NCBI RefSeq assembly: GCF_029227915.1
Contig: NC_079885.1
Location: forward strand, 12,847,001-12,911,000
DNA from: Hydractinia symbiolongicarpus
Lineage: Eukaryota; Cnidaria; Hydrozoa; Anthoathecata; Hydractiniidae
Direction: 5' to 3'
Length of the DNA stretch: 64,000 bases
Part shown: piece after piece, positions 29,380-41,300 of the stretch
Layout of the letters: each line of letters opens with the position of its first letter
How positions within the stretch are numbered: position 1 is the stretch's first letter
The notes under the pieces: model-generated
Told to the model about the DNA's origin: nothing
Database searches by the model: none
The model's input: the letters and a program-made list of their open reading frames with translations, nothing else
Position numbers and translations under genes: made by a program

Positions 29380-32300
29380 TCACGTGTTTTGTTCAGGTAG
29401 TCTTTTTATTAGTTCTTGTAGTATGCGTTTCGCAACAAGTTTATCTTTTTTGTTATGGTGTGACCGTTTGAATATTGCAGCGTCATACTTAAGTCTTTTT
29501 CTATATTTTATACCTGATTTCTTTGACAATTTGTTATCTATTCGTCCGCGTACACCACACGTTGCACAAGGTGGTGGAATACCACATCCTGGTTGACCAC
29601 AACCTCCAGTTGGTGGCTGAGCTGGTGGTGGAGGTACTGGTTGTTGTGGTGTACATCCTGTCTGGCAGTTGTTTTCTGAACTACTGCTCGATTCTGTTTC
29701 TGTTGTGTCATCTTCGTTTCCACCTTCTGGCTTTTTCTGCACTCCAACCTCATTAGTGGCCTGGGTAATTTCTGGTCCAGAACCACCTGAAGGACCCTTA
29801 GATCCACCACTAGATTCTTTGCCACTACCAGAACCACTTCCTGAACCGTTGCCTTTCCCCGAGCCACTACCAGACCCACTTCCACTTCCAGAGCTATTTC
29901 CTGAACCACCTGCATTACCTGAACCCTTACCAGATTCTTTTCCACTACCGGAACCATTTCCTGAACCGCTGCCGTTCCCCGCGCCATTACCAGACCCACT
30001 TCCACTTCCTGAGCCATTTCCTGAACCACTTCCATTACCTGAATCATTACCAGATTCGTTTCCACTACCGGAACCATTTTCTGAACCGCTGCCTCTCCCT
30101 GAGCCACTACCAGACCCACTTCCACTTCCTGAACCACCTCCATTACCTGAACCATTACCAGATCCTTTTCCACCACCGGAACCATTTCCTGAACCGCTGC
30201 CTTTCCCCGAGCCACTACCAGACCCACTTCCACTTCCTGAACCACCTCCATTACCTGAACCATTACCAGATCCTTTTCCACCACCGGAACCATTTCCTGA
30301 ACCGCTGCCTTTCCCCGAGCCACTACCAGACCCACTTCCACTTCCTGAACCACCTCCATTACTTGAACCATTACCAGATCCTTTTCCACTACCGGAACCA
30401 TTTCCTGAACCGCTGCCTTTCCCCGATCCACTACCAGGCCCACTTCCACTTCCTGAGCCACCTCCATTACCTGAACCATTACCAAAACCGTGTTCTGAGC
30501 CATTCCCTTTTTTTTCCTCATCATTATTTCCAGAGCTTTCGTTACTATTTCCTGAAGCGTTTTCATTGCCTGATCCACCTTCCTTTCCCCTTCCATTGCC
30601 ACCACCTGAACTAGTATCCTTTTCTCCACGAGATCCATCACCGTTACCATTTCCTGAACCATTACCGTTTCCTGAACCACCTCCATTTCCACCTCCTGAA
30701 CCACTACTGTTGCCATTTCCTGAACCACCTCCATTTCCGCCTGCCGAACCACCTCCATTTCCACTTCCTGAACTATTACCACCACCATTTCCTGAACCAC
30801 TTCCATTTCCACCTCCCGAACCACTACCATTGCCGTTATCACTTCCTGAACCATTGCCGTTTCCTAAACCACTTCCCTTTCCCCCGTTTTCCTTGGAAGA
30901 TCCTGATCCATTACTATTTCCTCCTCCTCCTAAATCGTCTCCATTACCTGATCCGCTACCTTTTCCATTACCTGTTCCACTACCGTTTTCATTACCTGAT
31001 CCACTGCCGTTTCCATTACCAGATCCACTGCCGTTTCCATTACCTGATCCACTACCGTTTCCATTACCAGATCCACTACCGTTTCCATTACCAGATCCAC
31101 TACCGTTTCCATTACCAGATCCACTGCCGTTTTCATTACCAGATCCACTACCGTTTCCATTACCAGATCCACTACCGTTTCCATTACCAGATCCACTACC
31201 GTTTCCATTACCAGATCCACTGCCGCTTCCATTACCAGATCCACTACCGTTTCCATTACCAGATCCACCGCCGTTTCCATTACCTGATCCGCCACTGTTT
31301 CCATTACCGTTTCCATTACCGTTTCCAATACTGTTTCCATTACCTGATCCACTACCGTTTCCATTACCGTTTCCAATACCGTTTCCATTACCAGATCCGC
31401 TACCGTTTCCATTATCTGATCCACTACCGTTTCCATTACTTGATCCGCTACCGTTTCCATTACCAGATCCGCCGCCGTTTCCATTGCCTGATCCACCACC
31501 GTTTCCATTACCAGATCCACTACCGTTTCCATTGCCAGATCCGCCACCGTTTCCATTGCCTGATCCACTACCGTGTCCACTACCGTTTCCATTACCTGAT
31601 CCACTACCGTTTTCATAACCTGATCCACTACCGTTTCCATTACCTGATCCACTACCGTTTCCATTACCTGATCCGCCACCGTTTCCATTACCGTTTCCAT
31701 TACCGTTTCCATTACCGTTTCCATTACCTGATCCACTACCGTTTCCATTACCTGATCCACTACCGTTTCCATTACCAGATCCACTGCCGTTTCCATTACC
31801 AGATCCACCACCGTTTCCATTAGCAGATCCGCCACCGTTTCCATTACCTGATCCACTACCGTTTCCATTACCTGATCCACTACCGTTTCCATTACCAGAT
31901 CCACCACTGTTTCCATTACCTGATCCACTACCATTTCCATTACTTGAACCACTACCGTTTCCATTACCAGATCCACTACCGTTTCCATTATCAGATCCAC
32001 TGCCGTTTCCATTACCTGAACCACTACCGTTTCCATTACCCGATCCACTACCGTTTCCGTTAGCAGATTCGGTTCCACTGCCACTGCCCGACCCATTACC
32101 AGAGCCAGTACCACTTGTTGTTCCAAGCATTCCTTTGATGTCAGAGCACATCGAAGTTTCAAATTTACCCTTTTTAACGTTTTCCTTGAATTTCTCCACA
32201 ATATTTCCAGCTGGACTATATCTAGCCACAACGTAAGTACATAACAAACCAAGTTTATTTTTGGCAGTGGCCTTACCAAAACCAACTTTTCGTGAAGCTG

Positions 32301-32383
32301 ACCAAACAACTTGGGTGAAATGCCCAGCATCACCAGGGATCCCAGACTCAAAGTCGTAATTGTTTTTACAAACTTCTTGGTAC
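29380..32383 (-). CDS. Giant CAP gene last exon: second half of CAP-B, Gly-Ser-Asn repeats, Pro/Cys cassette, basic tail
   Basis: A 1,000-codon terminal exon. CAP-B is completed by [46 protein letters not shown] and SMCSDIKGM. Next comes a Gly-Ser-Asn region of mostly GNGSGSGN octads (24-bp unit, about 30940-32110), then higher-order Gly/Ser/Lys repeats of 108 and 120 bp (29820-30500). A Ser/Thr/Glu stretch leads into a cassette with CQTGC, polyproline, then Cys residues spaced x4, x5 and x2. About 60 very basic residues follow (for example [20 protein letters not shown]), with the stop at 29380-29382. Acceptor TTTTTAG|GTACC, phase 2. No downstream exon is needed. Open frames on the other strand and in other phases are repeat artefacts. 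Confidence 0.82.
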
Positions 32384-35300
32384 CTAAAAAGAAAAACAAT
32401 TTACATCTCACTACAATGTAATACTTACGTGATATTTATTTAGTCATTTAATTACCGAATATTTATCTAAGAAATACACACTTTTTTTTAAGAGTATTTA
32501 AATTCTAACATGGATTGTCTTTATTATCTTTTTTAACTTGAAATCTGGCCCTGATGTTCATTCGTTTTTTTATACGTTTTTAACGACTAAAGGAAATTGG
32601 TCCTGTTGTTACCTTACAATTGTTTACATTAAAAATATTAATTAAAGAAAATTAATTACCAGTGTATAACAGCTTCATCTGCAGTCATTTCATTTTGGGA
32701 GCATTTCATGGCCAAATTTTCACCTTCGTCTCCATCTGATGGTTGTAGCTTACCTTTCTTCGCCCCTTCTTCGGCATGTTGTTGAGCTTCTTTTTGCAGA
32801 CCTTTGTCTATCGTTAACGGATTGCATTCGTGAATATGGCGAAATTTGTTATGAATTTCAAGAGCAGTACGAGCAAACGCATCTAGTAAAAGATCAACGT
32901 AGTTTATTAGGAAATGACAACCTTTCGCGCGAAAATTAATACGCGCAAAAATATAATACTACAGTGTACATAAAAGGAACGTATCTATATGTTGTACAAA
33001 TCCCCTAAATTTACTACCTTTTCCATGTTATTTGCGGGGGAATTTAAATTTGCATGAAAATTAATATAATATAATAAAATACGTTCATTTTGCTATTACG
33101 CAAAAATACTACTCGTGAAATAGATTTTTGTCCGCTGCGCGAAAATAAATACTCGAGGAATTATTATATTACTAGTCGATAAGGCCCGTGGAGAAATCCA
33201 CTTAGGCAGAAGGACAATGGAAAAATTACATGTTTTGCTGACGTCAGAAGTGCAGATCGAAAAAAAAACTGGCGAAACATAATTTATTCGTTGCCTGCAA
33301 AGTACAGAGGTTGAAACGCTGATCAAAATAATGTATAAGGTCATATGTTTTCGACGAACGCTTAAGAAGTTTTAAGGGTTTAAAAGTTTTCCTGACGTCA
33401 ATAATGGCCGTCAAATCCCCAATTATTTTTTAGAAATTTGTACACCTGTTGCCTTCATTGCATAGAACTTGAAGCACTGATCAAGAAAATGTATAGGATC
33501 ATGTACTTTTGACAAACGGTTGCAGAGATATTAGGGTTTGAAGGTTTTTTGATGACGTCAGCAACCCGTCCATTCCGAAACGGATTTGGGGACCCAGGCT
33601 TGGGAAACGTACCGAAATTGGTTCTAGGTGGTCCCTAGTTACCCACGCGATGAAAAATCATTGACGTCACCACTTCGTTTTTTAAGTTATTTGGCCTCAA
33701 AGTTTTAAGTGCACTGTAATGGCTTCATTAATTTAATATACTTTTCTTTGACGTTAATATTAGTTTAACGTTAAAGTTTGGTAAATTACAGAACAATTTT
33801 GTAGGTGATATTTTATAGACTTCATTGAAGAAAATTATGGAAAATATAATCGACTTTGCAAAAGTGACAGACAGACACACGGAACTGGCGTATTATTATA
33901 GAGAAGCTAGTCAAAATAGAAAATCGTCTTCATGGTCAACTTTAGATTTCCTTCAATGATTATGGTTTGTATTGTTGTTAGGGTCGAAATACACGAACAA
34001 TTTTAAGGATCATGTTTTAAAAACATTTTTATCGTCTGTGTACCCGATCATTTTTAAGGCCAATTTCCATTTAACGAAAACTGAGCGTACGGACGGATGA
34101 TTTTCGATGAGTAGGAGTTTTTATTTCTATTTTTAACTTTTAGCGGATGTGTAAAAATAAATGCTGTGGACGATAGGTTTTTCTTAGAAAAATGTTTTAA
34201 TTTTGTCGTACTTGAAATGTAGAGTGCTTTTTAAAAATAGGAATTGAGTGTGGTTTAGTCAGTTGTTTAGATAAAGAAACAAATTAAGAATTTTAACGTC
34301 TTGTAAAAAAACAAAATTTTTTTGATACTGTCAATGAGTATTTCTTGAAACACTTTTGTACATCTCCAGTTCAATTCAAAACAAACTGTGATTGTGAATT
34401 ACGATCAAATTGTTAATGCATTTTTGTTTCTCTTTTATTAAATCTTTGGAAATAAGTTTATCATACTCGTCTTGTACCCTCGTCCCCAGGCTGTTATTTT
34501 TTTATTTTGATATGAGAGAAGACAGCGAAAAATACCCTGGTATCGTTAAGCGATTTTAGCTAATATATGGCCACATTATGCGAACATGTCATACGTTAAT
34601 TTATGCAACCAACAATGGCGGAACTCTAGCGGCCAAAAATTTTATGTTCCAACAACAGAATTAAATATACAACAAAAAAATGCAAAGTTAGCAAGTTCTA
34701 CACCGGATTAAGGACAGACCGGACAGAAAAGCTTCTGAGCATGCGTACTTAAAATGTTTAAATTTACGTAAACGGAAACTTTTCCGTTCTGTTCTGAACA
34801 AAGTAGAATTCAGTTCAACTTTTTCTTTACGTTATGTACGAAAGTGACAGGTAGAAAATTATTTTGCCAATCAGATTATTTCATGTCGTGAGAATAGCGC
34901 AAAGTGTGTTTACTTTCTGTATAAGATTTTCTGTTCTGTTCCTGCCTGTTCCATTCTGCGGAAAATTATCTTTAAGTGAAAAATAGCCTAAAAAGTGCCC
35001 AGCGAAGTGGGCTAAAAAACATTTCTTTTTGCTAAAAATAAAATTAAAATAAAGACTTAAAACCTGGTATGACATGTTTTTAGGTTGGTTTGATAAAATT
35101 GAGTTAAAAATTATTTCTACTATTATCATAGTTCCTGAATTCCTGAAGTTAGCAGTTTTTGCTTATTATTATATACCCGTAAGCAAAAACAGCCATTGAA
35201 TAAATAATCGTATTCCACCCGTATTATTCAATGCTTGTGACGTAACAATAGTTTTGACAAAACATTCGTAAACGCATGTTTTGATTTTATCCTTTCCGCC

Positions 35301-38300
35301 TCATTAATTTTTATCGTAATTAACTGTGATTGGTTGTTTCTTAGTGGTCCGTTTTCTGATTGGTCGATTTCCAAACACGTGAAATGGCGGGAACTTTTTT
35401 GTCGAGAAAATTCTTTTTACAAAAACTTCAAAACAAAGAAATCGAAACAAAAACATGTCGATTTCACAAAAAAATGTTTCGATCTACACTATAAAATGAA
35501 ACGAAAACAAAACAAACACAAAACAAAATAAGTAATATTAATTATAACAATCTCTTTTGGGTATATAATAAAACATATATACAATAGGTAAACATAGGTT
35601 ATTGGATTTATTAACCCTCGGTGATATTATATTCAACTCCGCTGCGCGTCGTTGAATATAAATCACCTCGGGTTAATAAATCTCAATAACCTATGTTTAC
35701 CTATTGTATATCTACTTATAATTTAATGCAAGAAACGGTAGTTTCATATCTGTCACTCTCTCACAGAAACCTACTCTGTCAATAACAAAATTCTGCCATA
35801 ATTTTGTAGTATAATTCTGTTGTAGGATACCCATGAAAGAAAGCTGCGGGTGGGTTGATTTTTTTCTCTCGAAGACGCCTAGGCCCTCCTTCCCTAAGTT
35901 TTGTTAATTATTTTTTCTTTCCTTAAATAACTTCAACAATTTTAAGTTAATATTTGATACTTTTCTACAAATGGGATACCCAGAAACATACATAATTGGG
36001 AGATTTATTCATGTGGGGTTGATTTCCAGCAAATATGTTGTGATTGCATGTTTTTGGGAGAAATTTCACTGAAGAATAAAAACACCAAGTTTCTAATCCT
36101 CTTTAAATTCGGAAATTTTACTTTGTATGTTTAGCTAGCTAGATAGCTAATAGTTAAATATAGGCAAAATATCAAGCTAAAATGCGTAAAGCTAGCCGAT
36201 ACCAACACGTCTACAGTAGGCCTACTAAGCACACTAAAATCTTACATACACTTTTTAAAGGACAGGGCTGTTTTTTTTTTTATTTCCACAACAGCCCTGT
36301 CTTTTAGAATTCTAGTCTATTCTTATATGCCGCTATCTTATTTCTTAATGTAAAACGCATCACCAAGACCGAGTCAGTAATATTTTAATAAATCTAATAA
36401 GTGACACCAAACCGTTTTTCATAAATTAAGCTAGCTTTTATAAAGTTTTGTTTACAAATATAATCCACCACCGCATGCGCCATTTTAATCTTGATCAGAA
36501 AAGTGCTGACTAAGGGAAAAACGTAATAATTATGCTAAAACATGAAAGCCAATAATATTTCAACATCAAGTCAACGATACCAGGGTATTTTTCACCGTCT
36601 TCTCTCATATCAAAAAGGCAAAAACTCTGGGGACAAGGGTGACTCGCCTAACTGTTGGCCATGTTGAATTGTTTCTTTTTTATGTTAGCAAAAATATGAA
36701 TGAAGCATTTTGATTACTCATCGTTAAAATTATTTATATTGTAAATTATGATATCTAAAAAAGCTGTAGAGAATTTTAGGGGCAAATTTTGGATTTAAGT
36801 TTTACATATTTCAACAATCAAAATATGCAGAAATCAGTTAGATGTAAGAGGTGCCTTACGAACTAAAGGAATTCAATGACACGGCCGATTTCTAAATAGT
36901 TATGTTGTGAACTATAAAAATATTACTGTTTTTCTTAATAGTTTTCTTAAATAAAATAGCTTGCGCTTTCCTTGAACTTCATTGGCTGAAAAGCGCGGGA
37001 GAAAAATAAAAAAATACGCGCTTAAAAAGTCGACTTTTGAGAGAGAAAAAAGAGGCATAGTTTTAATCATGACTGAGATTGCATGATTCAACCTTAAAGG
37101 AGAAATTACATATATGTTTTTTGTACTAAAGCAATTCTGACATATCTAAAAAACAACATTAAAATCCGTGACGTAAAAGGGACATTCAATTTTCATTTTA
37201 AAATAAAAACAAAATTCAATTTTATTATCAATTTTTCTTTTTTAATTCAATACAAAAAGAAAATTTCAACTCAATTTTCGCTTTTCGTTTTCAAATCAAA
37301 GAACGAAAGAGAAACTTCATATTTTGGCAAAAAAAGTACGCTTTCCTTCGCAGACGTTTTCTTCTACGAACGCAAGGATTTCTTTGGGTCATTTGGTGCT
37401 AAAAATCCCAAAATGTAATATCAATTTCTAAATTTCTGATTTTTAAGAGAATTTTAAATTTAAAATTAAATCAAATTTCGTTTTAATAGAAAATTGAAAT
37501 TTTTAAACTCATAAATGCCTAAAAGACTAACAAATCATGTGACAAGTCATGTGATAATTCTGGCCTATCAGATCAATTGACGTGAAGTGTAAAGTGTTGT
37601 ATAGCATTCGTAGGATTCAGTTGAATGTTGTTTGTCTTACCACAGAAACAGACATGAATAAAATTTTTACTGAAGAAATTCTTTTTTTTCCTAAAAAGAA
37701 AACTTATAAAGAGATAAACAATATCTCTCCAGGAGAAAGAAGTTATTCCGTGAAGTCAATAAAACGGTATTGTAAAGAAAATGGATTGTCGCCAAGAGTT
37801 TCACAAGCCCATTTAGAACAGATTGTAGCAACGGCAGTTCCAGAAGTATGTATAAGACATTATTACATTTACTTCAGTTATATATAATTTTCATTTCTTT
37901 GAATAAAACAGCGTCTCTATAAATGAACTTTGTTATTCACTATTTTATTACACTGACATTGACCAAATTTATTTATTTACGGTTGGTCCAACGTAGGAGA
38001 GGAAAATGATGACCGGGCATATTGCTAATAGAGACAATATACGTGTTAGCCATAATAGAGTTGGACAAGCTTTAGCAAAAGCTGCACCCCAAAACCACCA
38101 GAGAAGACGTACTAATACCTAAATATAAATTGTTCTTAACAAAATTTGTGTTATGTATCCATTGCAAAAAATCCTGTGACGCTTTAAGTTCGCTATACGG
38201 AACTTTTCTGTTCACCGAGCGGGAATCTACTGTAAGATTCTCTTTTAAACATATTATCAAAACATCGACTAATTAATCAATTCACTAAATGTGCCTTTTC

Positions 38301-41300
38301 GTTTCGATCCAACCTAAGCAATGCTGCGTTTCAAGCGCAATATATTTTCATAAGATTGTTTTAGGAATCTTCCTAAGTCCAAATCGATGACATATAAATC
38401 TGTAGCTTGATTCCGAAATTTTTGAAATGTTTGAAGATTTTCTCACACCAGTTGATAAATTTTTACGCAGTGTTTCAAAGTCTTCTCACAAAAAGTTTAA
38501 AAACTGGCCCACGGTTTAAGCTTTAAGAGGTGTAAGGACCCTTCTTCATTGTAAGTAGACGTATCATTAGTTGCGTAAATCCTTGTCCGCTAATTATAAT
38601 AAAAAAGTGATTATTCTTCAGAAAAAAAATAAAATCGAATTTTCTTTTTTAATTTAATTTAAAAATCAAAGTTGATTTTCAATTTTTAATTTAACTCAAC
38701 GATCAAATATTTGATTTTATTTTCGAATTTTTATTTAAATCACAATTAACAATTGAACTTGAATTTCAATTTTTGATTCAAATCAAAAATCAAGAATTAT
38801 ATATAACTGAAGTAAATGTAATAATGTCTTATATTTACTTCTGGAACTGCCGTTGCTACAATGTGTTCTAAATAGCCTTGTGAAACTCTTGGCGACAATC
38901 CATTTTCTTTACAATACCGTTTTATTGACTTCACGGAATAACTTCTTTCTCCTGGAGAGATATTGTTTATCTCTTCATAAGTTATCTTTTTAGGAAAAAA
39001 AAAAGAATTTCTTCAGTAAAAATTTTATTTATATCTGTTTCTGTGGTAAGACAAACAACATTCAACTGAATCCTACGAATGCTATACAATACTTTACACT
39101 TCACGTCAATTGATCTGATAGGTCAGAATTATCACATGACTTGTCACATGACTTGTTAGTCTTTTAGGCATTTATGAGTTAAAAATTTTCAATTTTCTAT
39201 TGAAACCAAAATTATCAATTGAACTTGAATTTCAATTTTTGATTCAATTCAAAAATCAAAAATTGAACTTAAAATTCAATTTTTGATTTAAATAAAATTT
39301 GATTTAATTTTCAAATTTAAAATTCTCTTAAAAATAAGAAATTTAGAAATTAATATTACATTTTGGGATTTTTAGCACCAAATGACCCAAAGTAATCCTT
39401 GGGTTCGTGGGAAGAAAAACATCTGCGAAGGAGTGCGTACTTTTTTGCCAAAATATGAAGTTCCTTTTTTTGTTTTTTGATTTGAAAACGAAAAGCGAAA
39501 ATTGAGTTAAAAATTTTCTTTTTGTATTGAATTAAAAAAGAAAAATTGATAAAAAATTGAAATTTGTTTTATTTTAAAATGAAAATTGAATGTCCCTTTT
39601 AGGTCACGGATTTTCAAGCGACGAAGAAGACGGCAAATTTAATTGAAAATTGAAAATCAGCAATAGTTGCTAATTTTGTTTTTTAATTTAATTTGAAAAT
39701 CAAAAATCAAAATTATTTAATGATTTTTGAATTTCGATTTAATTTGAAAATTGAAAATTTATAAATTAAAAACTCAAGAAAGATCAAAAAACAATAATTA
39801 AAAACTCAAATTAAAATTTTGCTTTTCAATTCTAAGTTTTATTACGCACGTGACGCATGAGTTAAAGTCCAACCAGTCTCCTCCCCGGGCGTCTTAGGTT
39901 CTTGTATTGGGACATAGTCAATATAAAAAAACTAAGAATCTCTAGGGCGAGATTCATATCAAATCTGTCCTTCTAGGTCATACTTTATTACACCCGAATG
40001 TTAATCGGAAATTTACAATATTATACCAATAATAAACGCCTTATAATGTGTTCTATAATAGACTCTTGATAAATGTCAACAAATGTTGATTTAAGAAGAA
40101 TGAACATTAATTTTGCTTATATTGGTGTAGTTACATTTCTTAAATTTCTCCTATAATATTAAGGGACTCTGTAAATAGTTGATCTCAAACACGTATTCAA
40201 TAGTTGTTTTTAAGATGTTTTGATACAAAAATAACAAAAGAAAAGTTTCATAAATTTGAATACACGTAGCTAATATTTATTTTTTCCAAGTAATAAGTCT
40301 AAATGATATGTCTAAAACTCTAAAACTATATTTATAACGGTGAAACATTATTATATTCTGCGGAAAATATTTATTTCAAAACAGGATAAATAAAATCACT
40401 TTTAGGGAATAGCAAGAGGCACAGGATTCCCGCGTTTCGTTCATTCAGAATGCGTTTGATTGCATCCCCGCGGACTTACGTCACACAAGTTAGTATTTTA
40501 CCTAATAGAAAGTCCTAATCAACACAGTCATGGCGGTAACCGTAGGACTACTTCGACCTTAAATATCTCAAAAACTGATATAAATATAAAAGTATAAAAA
40601 ATTTAACACAACTCATTTTCACACTATAATAAACATTCTAAGCACAACTTATTATGAACCATTAGCTCTCATTTAAATAGATGAAGCTTTTAAACGCAAA
40701 GTCGAAAACAAAATTGTCAAGTTGAAACTGCTTTCAACCGGCTCCTTTGTAGTATTGAAATGAGAACTTTAAGGGTTCCGAATGGGCTCAAGTGAGATCT
40801 CCGTTATTTATGTTCTACATTCTGAATAACATTATGTAATACCCGGGCCACTCAAAAATAAGACATCCTGTTAATAAATAATTACTTTTTTATGATTTGC
40901 TTTATTATTGAAGGTAAAAATAAATTGAGAAGAAATTGTCCTATCTAGACCGAAAAAGTTTAAAGTCCTCTTACAAGAAAACTTTGGTAAGTCCTTTTAT
41001 CAAATTAATTATGGATGTCGAATATTAATAATAATATCCAAATGATTAATTATTTTGGAGTAAATTTCTAACCAACATTAAAGGCCCTTTTCTATTACGC
41101 TGCATGTCGCTATATAAAAACGAAATAAAGCTGAATTTTGAAGTTGGGTTCTTAGTATTAAAAACAAATAGGCACTTAACAAACCAGGCTCAAAAGCCTT
41201 CGGGTGTATTCTCGGCATGTGACATTGAAATAGAAAAGTGCAAAATATGGGTTAATTTTCTTCTTAAGTGAAAACTATGAATATTTAATATTAACTCATA

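Larger units (their letters stand above)
34477..36640. mobile_element. 2.2-kb element with about 70-bp terminal inverted repeats
   Basis: The left end at 34477 begins accctcgtccccag and continues through tgatatgagagaagacagcg and taccctggtatcgtt to 34547. The right end (36572-36640) is its inverse, with only a few mismatches. Nothing inside codes for a recognisable transposase, so it is non-autonomous. It encloses a 134-bp palindrome (35578-35711) and a short 16-bp-arm hairpin (36257-36305). Target-site duplication is unclear. Confidence 0.7.

Noticed and set aside
29669-31618. 649-codon Pro/Leu-rich plus-strand ORF
   Set aside because: Exact complement of the Gly-Ser-Asn repeats in the last exon of the giant CAP gene; open only because the 12- and 24-bp units contain no stop in this frame.
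30930-32411. 493- and 438-codon minus-strand ORFs in other frames (METVVDLV / VVQEVE type)
   Set aside because: Out-of-frame readings of the same repeats. The CAP-B frame with HFTQVVW and CTYVVARY is the real one.
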